DNA from: Platycnemis pennipes
Taxonomy: Eukaryota > Arthropoda > Insecta > Odonata > Platycnemididae
Reading direction: 5' to 3'
DNA length: 64,000 nucleotides
Assembly: GCA_933228895.1 (NCBI GenBank)
Contig: OW121857.1
Span: 72,907,672 to 72,971,671 of the forward strand
A program made the translations under genes and the position numbers. Shown here in pieces: positions 10,335 to 24,184 of this stretch. Under the pieces are notes generated by a model. It was not told the origin of the DNA. It saw only the letters and a program-made list of their open reading frames with translations, and made no database searches. How positions within the stretch are numbered: the first letter of the stretch is position 1; each line of letters starts with the position of its first letter.

Positions 10335-12630
10335 TCGGCATCATTTTTCCAAGTTTTACGCCACCCAAGAATTTTTGTCTTATAACTTTGCCCTCGTTTT
10401 TGCTTTTCTTAGCGAGCCTTTATCGCAAAAAAGTGACCGGGTGCCTGGAGATAACTCGATCTTGAGTCCCTGGTTGATTTGAGCTGGTTTGTAAGGCTGG
10501 TATATTTTTCCTGAGTAGCGCAAAAATACTTAGGGTGTTATCTTTTCTTAACTGCCGCATGTTCCATAAATTGGTTCATATCTGATTTATATTGATAGTA
10601 TCGTTTCCACAGTATCGGGATTAAGCTATTCCCTTAATATTTTTTATAAAAAAATCTTAGGGCAGCCGGAAAAAAGGAAGTGATTCTATTAGTCGTCCAG
10701 TTCAGAGTAGTTCAACATTGAATATCAAGTCTTCCTGATATATAGTGTCCTAAGTTTCCACGTGCGGACATTATAACTTGGAAATAATCCATTATAGAGT
10801 GGCAAATGATTAATTCGGAAGGGGATTTTGAAATTGACTTTTTCGCAAAGAATTTCCAGAATGATATGTATTGATGCTCTGGTTCTGGTATATTTTTCGT
10901 AGATATCTGATCACTGATTTTCTGGCAGACACGCTCAACCCCTCAAAGAGTATTCAGTTATCTTTCTGTCTAAATACGATTACTAACATTGGTTAGGCTC
11001 TATAGTGGCTGGTTTATGCCACCTCTTTTCAAATTCTTCCTTTTCTTTTCTTGAACCATTAAATATTTACTAATTACCTACTCAATTTTCGTGTAAATCC
11101 CTCTCTATTGATAGTAATGGTAGAATTTACACTTCACAATTTTTCCTTTATTTTTTATTCTTATAATTGGCTTTTAAAATTAAAAATTTTAATTGCGACT
11201 TAATTACCTACGTTTATATCTCAGCTGATGATATGTGCCGAAAATTTTGTAAATTTTTCATTCGTTCTTTTCTTCGTACTGAGTTGCTGGATCACTATTT
11301 ATTTATCTTTTATGTTATCAAGAATTCATGTTTATATTTCTGAAGTTCCCGATAAAACACCTCAGAAATTATGGATGGCATTTTCATGTAATTACTACAT
11401 TCCTTAATAGAGGTGTTTTCAGGGGAATAGGTAAGAGGTCTTTTGCTTTAAGCTTCGTTCGGCGTTTTTCATTTTTATGGCGTAGTATGTGCTTAAATAG
11501 ATCAATACACACATAAGCCTCCTTCGATAACCACCGGGGCTTTGCCGTAAATTTGATTCATCGTTATTTTCCGGAAAAAAAATCATCCACCCGCTGCTAA
11601 ACTCGAGGCGAGTTTATTTGAATACCTTCACGGTACGGAATGGCTTCATCTCTTATCGAACCTATGGCCCGAAAACCCCAAAAACGTTTCAATAAAATTT
11701 CAATAACATTTCAATCGATCGAAATTATTCTTTCTCGATGCGCTAAATATCTCCAGCCCATAAAAAGAGGAGGGTTTATCTGCGGGTGTTCGTTTTATTA
11801 AAAGCATTAGCTTGGCGATCAAAATATGGCTGTTGGGGGAGCCGTTCGCCGCAAGGGAGAGTGGATTGCGGAAGAGATGGAAAAGGTGAGTGAGAACGTT
11901 TAGGGAAGTAGCAGTAGTGAAGGTGATCAAATAGAAGTGGAGAGCTCTTTGTTCGAAATTTATTGTGAATATAGCATATTGATTTTGACATGGATGATTT
12001 TATTGAAGCATTATGTCACCAAATCATTAGAGGCCTTTATCTAATTGCCTACTTTCATGTGTTGTAAATATAGTGCGATTACTTCCTCCTTCGTAGGATA
12101 CTTTTAATTTTTCGATGCATAAAGGGTAATCCGCTATAAGCTAATACATCATCACTAACCAAATACTTTTTGACAGGTCAGACCTCAATTGTGTTTAATT
12201 CATTGCTATCTCATGTGTATATTACACATAAACAATTACATCTCAAGTTAAAACTACCCTTATTTTCACAAACTTTTGTAATTTCAAAAGTTGTTTTGCG
12301 AAAAAATTGACCGCATTTGAAAAACTCTTTGAACTTATTCGACAGGTCTTTTTTTGTGGATTTTAAATTTTATGCACTTTCTACCCGTTTGGTAAATGCT
12401 TGTCTATAAAATAAGGATTACATTGAAAATTCAGCCATTTACTGTAACCTCCGGGTATTATACTACATGAAAGTATCCGTCGCCATTTCCCAAGGGTCGG
12501 GCTATGGCAGGGGTTGGAAATGTTCGCAAGAAGGGAAGCTGAAATTCCTTTGGCGTCACCGAGTACCAAACACGTTCATGACGTGAGATCCTGTGTTCTA
12601 CTACTGTTCCGCCTTGACGAAATGGGAAAA
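10335..12630. other. AT-rich non-coding DNA
   Basis: More than 2 kb with only short frames and no recognisable element. A CTGATGA string at 11224 with a GAAA ten bases on was checked as a hammerhead core and has no stem II. Confidence 0.55.
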
Positions 12631-12639
12631 ACACCTAAT

Positions 12640-13345
12640 GAATGCCTCTCAAAAGATCTCGAGGGTGGCGAGGAAAGGAATAAAACATAAAAAATGGACC
12701 ACCGGAAGAATACGGAACGGAACAATGAATGGAACGGTCTCTTTGGAAGGGAACGGCGGGGGCGTAGCAGGAAATTAGGAGCGGGAAAGGAGTGGGGGGG
12801 GAGAGCAGTCTTGCATTGTAGTTTCGGCTGAGGAGGTGGGAAGGGACTGGTGGCGGGAAGGGACTGGTGGCGGGAAGCATTGAAGCAGTGGGAAGAAACG
12901 GGAAGGTGGATGGGGTTCGGGATGCAGAATTCGGGAGGGTAGGGCCGCGAGGGGTTTGATGGGAAGGAAAGGAACCACCCACGTAGGGGTAGGTTACGGC
13001 GACTGGCATAGCGGATCAGGGAGAGGGAGGCGAGAGGAGTAAAGCGTGTGGGGTGGGTGACGTAATGGGTTGCTAGGCTTTGTGATGGCACCTTCAAGGC
13101 ATGGTTGCGGGCGAGGGAGGTTAAATCGGGCGGGTTGGGGGAGCGCGAGGGGTGGCAACGAAGGGTAGGAAGGCAGGGGCGGGGCGATAACTGCGTGGGA
13201 GGAGGAAGGAAGAGTGTGCGTGAGGTATTGGAGGTGAATTTTCCGGGCTGTGTGCCGCGAAATTTTGGTCTGTCGGGGTGCTGTTAAAGGGAGGCCGAAG
13301 GGGATGGGGGTAGGTCTGTGGAGTGGGAACTATAAGGCTACGTGG
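12640..13345. other. Purine-rich (GA/G) block
   Basis: The + strand is dominated by G and A, with many GGGA and GGAA strings, and ends near 13345. Minus-strand frames at 12576-13097, 12635-13009 and 13121-13384 overlap in different phases and are Pro/Ser/Phe-rich. No gene is supported. It contains a 17-bp tandem duplication. Confidence 0.6.
12841..12876. repeat. 17-bp tandem duplication
   Basis: The unit AAGGGACTGGTGGCGGG occurs twice back to back (12841-12857 and 12858-12874), followed by the first bases of a third. It looks like a local slippage product inside the purine-rich block. Confidence 0.85.
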
Positions 13346-13384
13346 GGGAGGAGACGCGGGTAGAATCCCAATTGACGATCTCAC

Positions 13385-13800
13385 ACCACCTAGCTAACCC
13401 TCTTTGTAGAGCCCCCTCCTCCACCCTCCCTGGCTCTTAACCTCCCCCCTCCTCATCTCTTGCCAAAACGTCTCCCCATACCACGCTCGAAAAACCCTCT
13501 TTCACCCCCTTTTCAATGGAATTCCCTGCTTTCCCACCCACTCCCCCCCAGCGTTCCCGCCTACCTTATCCATCGGGGATCCCAGGCAGTGGTCCCCTTG
13601 GGAACATCTCTACGCATGCATAACTCTGGGATCTTAAAAGGTATAGCGGAGGGAGGAAGAAGGTGAGAGAGCTTCCCCGATTCGCCCATACAACTTTCCT
13701 TCCACCCGCACCGACCCAATCCCTTCACCGCTATCCTATCCCATGATCCTCTGCGGCTCTCCTTTCTCTCTCCTGTCTCTCTGCCCCATCCGATCGTAAA
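13385..13800. other. Pyrimidine-rich block abutting the purine-rich block
   Basis: The + strand switches from GA-rich to CT-rich within about 50 bp at 13340-13390 and stays C/T-rich to about 13790, broken at 13580-13660. Short frames here are compositional. Confidence 0.6.
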
Positions 13801-13804
13801 GGTT

Positions 13805-15990
13805 TGGAATGTGCGCTGATTTTGGAATTCGCCGCGCCGTTCCTACACCCTCGCCTCCCTCTCTTCGGCCGGCTTATTAATTCGAATCGCTTGAGATGGG
13901 TCGGTGGTACCGTCTCCACGAATTGTTTGAGTGCTCCTGCTGAAATTTTGTGGGCATCAACGATGGTGTGGGTATCAAATCTATGGCGGGTTATAACACT
14001 TTAAACACTATTTATAGTCTCACCTGAGTTTTTTCATGCTTTTCTCCATAAATTAAACTTCCTCTTCATGTTATGACTTTCTTTTTAGCAACTCGTCCTA
14101 CAACATCATTTGAAAACTCAAATCACGTTTGACAAATACATGTAGCATCCTCGAATGCTTTCGTGCCTTTCATTCGAGTAACTTCATTATGTACATCTGC
14201 GCCTCAACGCATCGGTTACAATTCAGGTTAAGTAATTCTATATATAGAAACGTTTTAACGTAGAGTGTTTACTGCATCAAAGAAGTCTCTCTTTTACGTC
14301 GTCAACTGTTTTAATTAGGCAAAGAAAGCTCATTTGAAAGTCAATTTTAACCTCAAAGAATAATGTGGGGAAAACTTTGATCGGGGGTCTTTCTGTTGAT
14401 TTTTCATTTATTTTTCTTGCTGTGTGATTCATCTGCGGGAACAAAGTAAAACCTAAAACGAATCTCAGCAGAAATTTTGATTGATTTAGTGAAATGGAAA
14501 CACTTCACCAACATAAGGCCAAGACATTTCTTTAGGTTTTAATTACCAATCCATTTGAAATATTTTTTCCTCTTTGAAGACCAATGGGATTTTTTTCTGA
14601 TTTCATCCGGAATCCGTAAATGCTAAATGCAACTTTTTCTGACCCCCTGAGGTGAAAAAATTACGGAGAAAATAAGAGCAGCAGACGGGTTATAAGATTG
14701 AAAAATTAATGAAATCTATCTATAAAGTTCTCAGCAGCCGTTCAAATGAGTGGAAAGGACTTGATCATGGTAGTTACGTCATCGACGACTCCTTTGAAGA
14801 GAGAGAATGAACGAGAAAAGAACTTCAATCCTTCGTCTACTTTTATTTTTGACCGATCACCTTCGCTTTGATCAGCAGCCGTGTAAACCCTTTTTTCCAA
14901 GTTCATCGAAGTGCCAACTTCTTTCTTTTCAGTCCCACTTCCCTTTATTTCCGCGTCTAAACTTTCTGTTTCCACCCAAGGGGTTAACTGGATTCAACGC
15001 CACTGTGGACTAATTATTCACGCAGAGGATAAGGATCTCACTCACCCTGCAGAACTGCTGCGGCTGATGTGAGCATCCCAAGTGCGGCTGTCATATTTTT
15101 AAATCCTCCCCCTCCTCGCTTTACCTCAAAGCAGGATTTTTCAACTTTTGTGGATTTTTTACAATAGCGCATCATACGGATGTTGTTCTACAATTTATGT
15201 GCTTCTCGGAACTTAAGATACTCCCAAGTGAACTACGGTGAAAAAGTTTTTTTAAGCTAGAAACTTGAAAAGCGATCATCCATTAACTATGGTCTTGGTT
15301 TTAATTTGGCATATTTAATACATTTTTTCGTAATCAAAGCTTAACTCATGGAGAATTCAAAAACAGACTTTTTTTAACTGTTAAATATTGCATCCATGAA
15401 CTGAAATTAAATTACCTACATCGATCTGGTACATATGTGATTGTAGAATGGGATTCAATGGGATTATCAAGTAAAAATGTATCAATATGACACTCTGTCT
15501 TTGATCTCGTGATTAGGAAATGTTTCGTTTTCTAAATACAGCGCCTAAATCCGTCAATTATGAATCACAATATTATGCATAAATATCTGGCTTTTGAGGG
15601 TATTAATAATCTTTATGGAAATATTCGAGATGAAATAATAAAATCAATTTTTTCGTATTGAAGTAATCGGTAGTGGGCATTACTATACTTTATGGTTATT
15701 AAGGATACTACGTAGAAAACCACTGGTATACGATTTTGTAATATCAGCGTGTGAGAAAGGCTGTCGGAAGCTTTTGCAAATCTTCGTTTGGCCCTAGTAG
15801 TTAGTGTAAAATTGTGATATTAATTTAACACCAACCATCTCTTAGAGCTGACTCCTCATATTCTTGTTTTGTTGACTCCTCAATTTGTTGACGGACCAAT
15901 GCTACCACCATACCGAACTCGTAGATATTGCCAGGGGCGTTCAAGCAGGGAATGCATTCAAACGGAACCGAGTTCAAGGACTAGGTAGAG
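13805..15990. other. AT-rich non-coding DNA
   Basis: No supported feature. Frames at 14742-14975 (minus) and 14807-15013 (plus) overlap each other and show no domain. Several TTTTT/AAAAA runs occur, but no TE ends were found. Confidence 0.55.
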
Positions 15991-15999
15991 GTAGAACCA

Positions 16000-16480
16000 C
16001 ACACACAATCTGGAGAGAATGACTTTGGAAGGGAATAAGAGAGGGTCGTTGAGGAGAGAAAACGGAGAAGAAGACATTCGTGGTCGGCGATCGAAGGAGG
16101 TGGAGGGAACAAAGCCAGCTCCATTTTGTTGCCGGCAGGGTGTGGGGAGAGGAATAAATGGCGAGCCAGCCTCGTATTGAATAGGCTGAGGAGGTGTGTA
16201 GTGAATAGGAGGAGCCGTGGTCGATGGCAGAAGACTTTTGCTAGGCGGAGGAGAGGCTTCGAGAGAGGATTGTTGTGAGGAAGTATGCGGACATGTGGGG
16301 AGAGAGGAAGAGGGTGGTGGGTTCAGAACGGCAATGGAACGGGGATGTTGCGCAAAGTATGGAGGGGCATGATTGGAAGTGGTGTCGTTCGACGATCATG
16401 GCTCACCCGGAATGCGATTGCATATTTTAAGGCGGTCGTGTCATGGCGTCGTAAGTGCCAAGCGGGGGAAACTTAGTTTA
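16000..16480. other. G/A-rich block
   Basis: Purine-rich with GGAGG and GAGGAGG strings. The 63-codon frame at 16285-16476 is Trp/Arg/Gly-rich and composition-driven. Confidence 0.55.
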
Positions 16481-16489
16481 TTTTGTTTC

Positions 16490-18840
16490 ACACTCGCCTC
16501 ACAAACAGGCCTTAATCAGCAATCGTTCGGTATCGCCGACCGAATGAGGTAATTACGGGCCCCGAAGACCTAATTATGGGAGTGCGGGGGGTGATGGTTA
16601 TGTGGTGTTTGACGGGTCGAAATCTCATTCTCGCCCTTCAAAAACACCTCTTTGGAATTCATGAGCTGCTACAGTTTCTTTATTTATATGGGATATAATT
16701 CTGTACATGAAGACCTTCGGCTGTGACAGGAATTTCTTCGGCATGAGCTTACCTCTTTTTAGCCTTCTATATAACTATTTCTAGTCAAGAGCTATCCGAT
16801 ATTAGCGAAAATGTGCATTCTGTGCTGGTGCAGTTTTTTAATGCATTTATTTACTAGATAAAATAACGATGGAAATGAATAAGATGCTAGGGAAATTATT
16901 TGAAGTTGATGATACAGGATGAAAAATTGATTACGAGTCCCTATTTCAGGATATTTCCTTATAAGCGAAATTAGTTATGAAATTAAGAAATTAAAGAAAA
17001 AAATTAAAACATGATACTCCAGGTAGCATTTTTTTCGATCATTGCCTGTAAATGAATTGAAATTAAAATTCCAACTGTAGTAATAGTGACATTTTCTGAG
17101 TACAAAGAGCGGAAGTGACGTTGTAGCGTCCAATGCGTCGTCGGTTCTTAAAGCGAATTAGTTATATATGAGGTTTTGACCACCTAAAGTGCTCTCGACG
17201 TGGATGTAGAATCAATAGTGCGAGTTTTTCGCGAAGAATTTGCATACCACGCGTCGAGATCTCCTCTCGCTCGGACGTTTAAGGAACGCCATGGCGTGAA
17301 CAGTGTTGGCCTTAAGAACAGTCCTCTCGAGGTTTGGAGTGCAATGGCGTGCTCTGCCGTCGTGGAGAAGGATGTCAGTGGGGTTGAGCGGGGAGGAAGA
17401 GAGGCACAGAAGTGGGGGAATGGGTTAGGGTTGATGCGTGAGAGGCTTGGTGGTGTGCCGATGGGGAAGGCTTTCGATAGAGGACGGAACAATTGTCCTA
17501 CAAATTGAGAACATCTGGTAGAGACAGCGGGCTTGTGCTCCGAAGAGAGAGATGTAAGTAGAGAGAGGGAGAGTGAGGGAAGTGTTTGGTTTCGTCTTTG
17601 TGCTCGTGCAAAGGGTTCTCTCTCTTTCTCCATCTCTCTGTCTCGTCAATCGCCCATTTTCCCTCTCTCAAAGTTTCGCTGTTCTTATTGTGGTTGCCTG
17701 CATGCCACACAGGCGTGTGTGCTGGTTCTAGATTGGTATGGAGTGGCACGCAGCAGGCCAGTCACTTCGATACGCTTTTCCGTCGCGTGTTTTTATTTTT
17801 GCTCGTTCCTTGCCGCGTGCTAGCATCACGGCTGTCCTTTCCGCACTTTCTTTCTCCGAATGATCACTTACCGTAGCTGTCCGATTCCTTGTTTGCTCCG
17901 GAGGGTATGTGATGAAGGTACCACCAATTTATGTATTACTTGATGAAGCGCATCTATGCTGGCAGACTGACCAGTTTCGGAAGTTGCGAGTAAGGTTGCC
18001 GGTTTTTAGTAGGTTTGTGAGCGTTAATCCTTGATCGGTTCGAGATACCGATGCGAAATGTGTGAATTTCTATTATGATTTAAATAATACACTTTGAGTA
18101 TCCCACGTGAATCCATATCTACTGGCTTTATATTTTTTCCTGGGTTTTAACTCACAAAATTAGTGCATGCAAGCATTTGAAAATTAATGCTAGGAGGTAA
18201 ATTCTGGCAATTTTTAAGAAGATTATACTAGTTTCATTGATATCTCTTCCTCAGTCCTCATAATGTATTTGGCATTTTGATACAAAGCTGTGATAATATT
18301 CTCGTACAACATGTTCTGGAACTTTGTCCTCTCTCCTCTCTTTCACTTGATAAATGTCACTGCAACATTACTTTGAATGCCAGCATTTGAAGTCCATTTC
18401 TTGTTTGAATCTCATTTGAGTCGTACTTTGATAACCAGCATATCAAATCGTATAATGTGTCACTAGATGGCATAGGCATCGTGCTGTACCTCTAATATGC
18501 ACATCAATAGCTACATAATGCCATGCAAGCATCCACTAGGGTTTGTTTAGAGGTGACTTCATACCGTCTCGCACAGTCAGGAAATATAATGCCGGAGTCA
18601 CTGATAAGTTAATTGAATTTCCATGCAGCCTATTATGCAAATTATTTTCCGAAAACCAAGTATAGTTATAACTTATTGCTATCCCATGTTGTGAACGGAT
18701 AATATTTTAAGCATATAGGTACGTCTTTCAATCTATCGCAATAATGTACAGTTGTAATGTAGTTCAAATTGTACCTTGGTGTTATTACATGTTCATTTAG
18801 CCTCCCTCGCCGTGGATCGATCACAGTTGAGCGATGCACA
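16490..18840. other. Mixed non-coding DNA with a CT-rich centre
   Basis: AT-rich apart from about 17170-17660, where CpG is more frequent and TCTCTC-type repeats occur at 17615-17650. Frames on both strands at 17184-17876 overlap in four phases and carry no domain. From 17880 to 18840 I see nothing. Confidence 0.5.
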
Positions 18841-18849
18841 ATTTTATGC

Positions 18850-20010
18850 AGCGCGCCCACTTCCGAGGAATTACGTCGAGATTCAATCTATTCATTTCCG
18901 ATCAACAGAGTGAGTCGTGCCGGCTTGGAGGTCGCGTCGTGGCAGTGAGGCCGCGGGGGCGGCGGCGTCAGCACGCGTGTCCGTCTCCCATGCGAGCTGA
19001 CCTCAAACAAAACTCGGGCGTCGCGTGTCACAGACACGCACGCCGAATGACGGAAGGGTGTGTTGGGGGGAGAGAGAAAAGTATTGTCCCTCGTCGTGTG
19101 CGTGTGACGGCGGGAAAAAGGCCTCGGGGCCAGCCAAGCAGCACGTGTGCGTTTTGCGCGGGTCCTCGGTTTGTCGGGCACGATCCACGCCCAATGAGGG
19201 CCGGTACACCCACCACAAAAAGCCCGCGATTACTCCCTCCCACACACATAACCACCCCTTCCTCGTCCCCCATCCCTGTCTCATCCCTTTGTCCCAACTC
19301 CCCCATACCTACTCCCCGCGCCCTAGTAATCCCGTCTTTTGAACCAGCCACCAACTCACGCAGAACGGGTACACAAACGGTGTTAGCGCAAACCAACTCT
19401 TCGTTCCCCCATCTCTCTCTCTTTGCCTCGCTCCACCCTCTCCGCCTCCTCCTCCCCCCTGCGCTGATGAGGATTGCCCCCGCCCGACTACCCCATTGTG
19501 ATCCACCCCACGCCAGTGACCCCTCTCCCCGGTACAGATCTAGTCTCTTTCATCGGCCTTGTATCTGGCGTTCGAAATGCTGAATGCTGTGGACGGTCGC
19601 GGTGGGAGGGGTCCAGACATCCCGGGCCGTCCACGCGACCGCGCGTCTGCACCCCCTTGCCCTGCGTTTTGGCGGCTCGGGACAAAAGTTTTTCGCCCGC
19701 GTACGGGATGGGAGGGAGGGAGTGCCCGAGTGTGTAAAAGGGGGAGGTGGGCAGAGGGGTGGTCGGAGAGTTGAAGTCTCCGGGGCGGCTGGTCGCGAGA
19801 GGGCGTTTGGGGGATCGGGAGGGAAAGGGGTGTGCCATTATGTTTTGAGGAACGGGGGCGATCTCCCGGGTGGGAAGGGGGTTAAATTGGCGTGCGGCTT
19901 CGTGCGCGTAAGGGCGAGGATGGGGTGGAAATTGGGGTGGGAAAATTTGTAGATGCGGCCCCGATTGCGTTCGGCGGTTTCGGGATCAGATGTGGCCCTT
20001 TCATTGGGAC
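18850..20010. other. GC/CpG-rich island of about 1.1 kb
   Basis: The densest CpG region of the window (especially 18920-19190 and 19560-19700), flanked by AT-rich DNA. Inside it 19200-19480 is C-rich and 19590-19950 is G-rich. Frames of 60 to 250 codons overlap on both strands in all phases; the longest, 18834-19583, is Arg/Pro/Ser-rich with no recognisable fold. A CpG-rich promoter or enhancer is possible, but I see no clear TATA/initiator-plus-ORF arrangement and make no gene call. Confidence 0.5.
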
Positions 20011-20019
20011 AGGGAGGAC

Positions 20020-22190
20020 GAGTTCCACCCCGTCCTTCATAGTCGAACAAATTTTAAAGTGCCCATCGAGAGATTATACTTTTGAGCACAAAGGCGGGAC
20101 TGAATGGAATTAGGATCATCCCTTGTTCCAATTGTGAATGCGCCTGGCTCCCGGGTTTTAGGCTTCTGTCCGCGGTAGACTGTGGGAAAAGTTCGAGTAG
20201 CCAGGGTGTTTTTCATTCCCTTCCCATTTGTGTCTCTTAATCGAATTGTCGCCCGCAATCCTTGACGTCCCTTGATACTCAAGAAAGCGGAAGAGCACAT
20301 TTTCATAAGAAACTAATCGTCAAATCTCGTGAATAAAATTTGCCCGTCCATCGTAACCGCTTGAAAACTCGAAGCTACGCGAGTGTAGATACAACGGGTG
20401 GCGTGTTCCTAATTTTTAATGCTCCCCTGAAATCTAATAAAACTTATCCAGTTCTGTTAATCTCGGCTCCCTGAATAACTGTGTCCGCGTGATATGAGAA
20501 TGTGTAGGAATGTCAAGTAACAGCGCGCATAGCCATAATGCCTGCGGGCAATGCATGCTGCGGAAACTCTCATAATCCCATAGAAATTGAGACATTAGAG
20601 TTATTTATTGTGACGGAATGGAATAGTGATATTATTTATGATGACATTCGTGAGTGAAAAGGTCACTGTGTTTACTGCCAAAGCTCATTTTTTACTGCTA
20701 ATAAAACTGGGTGGAAATTTTTATTGAGGAAAGCAAAATAACTAATCTAGGGCAATAAATCTATTTCACAGGTCCCGCAGAGGGTAGAAATCTCAAGGGA
20801 CAACATGTCTTTCCCTTCTTGTAATAGCCTGTTATGTGTCTGTGGGAATTGTTTTTATTCTGATTTTCTTAGTAATTAAGTACATGAAGGTGATATCTTG
20901 CGGGTATCGTACCAACTATAAAACCGAGAACGCTCCAATAACTTTCCACTTTCTGCCGGAAGCCTGATGTTAAGAAACGTGTAAAATTTTAAAAGTATTC
21001 TGGGAGTATTTTCCCGGTGAAATTTTGCCAAAATGTATCTCTGCAATGTTAATAAGGGATTCGAGATATTCCATCACAATCGTTGGCGACATCAATCCGC
21101 TGTCAAAAAAATTACTGCTTTGAAAAAGAAGGAGGCTTTGAAAAGTTGGACAGAGATGTGGGTGTCATGGTCCGGAAAGAATTCCAATTTCCAATACATT
21201 AAGGACCACTAATAAACTACCAATAAACAGCTTTTTAATCGAAAATTAATTTACTCGGTCACCATGAAAATGGCGGGGAAAAAAATATGTTTTTCAGCTG
21301 ACTGAAGAGGCCAGGAGAGGCTAGTTACACGTAATCTAAGATACCAACGTCTTAATAGTCATTTTGACTTATATTACTTTTACTCTTCACGTTCTCAGTT
21401 TACTTGTACTCTGCTTTAATTTGGGGGCCGGCAGTTGGTGGAATTTCGTTCTTGGCCACAGGTCTATTCCAGCTTGCTTTGGCAGAAGGCTACACTTTTG
21501 TCAATTACCCCGAACCCCTTGATTTTTGGCCTACTGGGTGCCAAATAGTGTATCCTAAGTTAAATTAAATGCTCTTCATTTAAAAAACTTCAAATCTACT
21601 TTTGAAATGTGTGTTTATTAACAAAAATTAATCCCCATTGGATTTGATTATCAGTATCGTTTCGGAGGCAAGGTCGAAGTCCTGTTGTCCTCACTAGTCT
21701 TCAGTACTATGATGACTTATCCCGGCTCGCTTTTCTGTTGACATACTATTTCATAATACAAGGATTACTTTCTTTTAAATCCAGTATCGCCTTCTCCATA
21801 GTAGAAGTAGAATTAGGTTCCAAAGTGCTCCAACGAACCATCTAATTTACTTTAAACTTAAGCTTAATTTTGGCTCAAAGACAACGCCAATGCCTCAGGC
21901 GGCATTCCAAACCGTGACATATGGCTGGTCAGCTCGCTGTTTTATTGACATGATTTCCGGATAACTTGGCAGTTGCTTCATGTATGCCCCTTGAGACTTT
22001 TACAAATACTTCCCTTTCGGTAACGGCATCCCGTGTTCATTACAAAATTTTCATCAACTTCCTTTACCTTCTTTTCATCTTAGAATCTATCAAAAAATGC
22101 GTATCCCCCATTTCAAAATCACCTGCAGAGTCAGTCGCAACAAGCATCTGAGGACATTACTTTCATCCCCGCCTTAATCAGTCACTTCGT
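20020..22190. other. Unassigned AT-rich DNA
   Basis: No open frame above 90 codons, no inverted or tandem repeat that I could confirm, and no tRNA-like boxes. Confidence 0.55.
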
Positions 22191-22199
22191 CTCCACTGA

Positions 22200-23180
22200 C
22201 GAAGAGATGAAACTCTTTGGAAGAACCTTTGACCGCGGGCGTCCGCCTACCGCCAACTTCGTAGCACAGAACATGGAAACACACGCGGCCTCCCGTAATA
22301 AGTTCCCGGCGCTTATTTTCGTCGCCGTCCTTTCATTTCGTCGTTAGGGTACGTGCCCGTACGTGCATTTGAGTGAGCTTAAAGGTAAAAGAGGTGAGTG
22401 GGGAGGGGATACTAAGGCCTGTGTTCCATTTTTTTCTTCCCTCGCCAGAGAAAGGGATTTAAGAAGAGTTGAAGGCATTGACGCGGTCGGTTTGATGGGG
22501 CTGAGAGGGAAGCTTTACGTGGGCGTAAGGGAAGAAAATGAAAAGGATGTTTTTTTTTTGTTGATTTTTTCGTGAAAACGTTCTTTTTTCTTTACATCCA
22601 TCCCCTGTGTTCTCTCTCGTCCTCCGATCTGCCCCCCTCCCAAAGGTTTATTCCCTTTCTTTTCCTTCCCTCCTTTCATGTCCTTTCATCCCCATTTTCT
22701 TCCTCTTTATATACTTTTTTGTTTCTGCCGCGTCGGTCGGTATACGTGCTTGATTGAGCTCGGAGTATTTGACACGCAACCGCCGCTCGCTTCGTCCCGT
22801 CTTTCTCTTTCATTCCTTTCTATTGCTTTTTTTTCAACATAAAAAGGGATTTCTCTTTTTCAGGGGATCTCTTGACGAACGACCCCTCAAATGGAACCTT
22901 CGCATTCTCTCTAATCCCTCTTCATTTCCTCAGTCTTCTGTCTTGCTCCCCACCCCTTCCCCCTTCACGACCGACTCTGGGGCCTTACCTCATCCCTTCC
23001 CAGTTTTTTCTTTTGTTTCACCTCGCAAGCCTTCCCCGTCTCGTATATCTCGTATTGTTTTCTCCTCTTTTTTTATCTCATTTGGTCCAGTTCATTATGT
23101 TCCCAAGTTTCATTTGATTAGTGCTCACTCTTTTAATTTTTTTGTTATTTTCCATCTATACCACTCTCTCCGCCCAACTC
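22200..23180 (+). other. Purine block followed by a CT-rich block
   Basis: About 22380-22560 is GA-rich, and 22575-23175 is T/C-rich with long TTTTCTTCC-type runs. The frames at 22754-23269 and 22872-23117 are Phe/Ser/Leu-rich and reflect pyrimidine codons. No gene. Confidence 0.55.
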
Positions 23181-23279
23181 TCTATGCACCGAGAAAGCGT
23201 AATATTCTTGGCAATCTTGATGTTATTTCATGGTTTAGCAGCCAGTTATTTTATTACTACTGCGAATGAGACAAACGAG

Positions 23280-24180
23280 TGGTGCATAGATTAAGCCATC
23301 AAATGGCATATAGGTCTGTAGTTCAAAAAATGTTCATCCAGAGCTTTTTTTTCTGCACTCCATTCTTCAATTTTTCTTGTACGAGAAGCTTAATACTCTT
23401 ATTCATAACATGCTAATTCTTTCGTTCTCATCTCTTTATCATCAGTCCTCGTTTTTTCAATAGCTATGAAAGCCCCCAATCTTGACTAGAGAATGAAATT
23501 CACTTTGTCTAGAATTTTTATGCGCTCCATACGTGTAGTTCTAATGATGTCACTCTCTTCAGAACTAGATGCCGAAATCATTTACTGTATTTTGGTAATA
23601 TTCAAGGAGCGTATTTAAGAGATTCTATTCTCTTAGAAACTCATAGCATTTTGACATTGGATTTTTTAAAATTTAATGGAGTAGTGATTCCTCTTGCATT
23701 TGTAAACATCCATTATAATTACAGTTTACATTACATATAAGCAGGAAAAGTAGAGTAGCCGCAAGCTGACCGTGAGAACACTAACGCAATCACTCACTGA
23801 TTACTAAGCTACTACAATAACTCTACGGAGAAAAATATCAATCCATTTAATCATTAGTCGTAACTGCATCCTGCGAAATCACACCAAGTACTTTAATCAC
23901 ATCTCCACCTCCTTCTTCATAGTTTTTGTGTGGGATCAAAAGATTTAATTATAATTCACGAGTTGCGTCTATTTAAGATTGCGAAATCATCGTGCTCATG
24001 CACATAGAGCCGCTGTTAACGAGTTTTAAGCGAGTTTTAAAAAATTTAATGATATCTCGGTAGCGTATATGTATGAGGGGAGCAAAATTTCCACTTACAT
24101 AATCAGCAGCTTCCCGAATTATGCAGTAGAAAGCCTTAAGAACATTACATCATTTGATAGCAGCATACGCATGGAGGTGA
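23280..24180. other. AT-rich non-coding DNA
   Basis: No supported feature. A donor-like ACTTAC (minus) near 24095 has no acceptor partner. Confidence 0.55.
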
Positions 24181-24184
24181 TAAA

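Noticed and set aside
18834..19583. 249-codon frame in the CpG island
   Set aside because: Several frames on both strands are open over the same DNA, the product is Arg/Pro-rich without a fold, and no splice or promoter signals support it.
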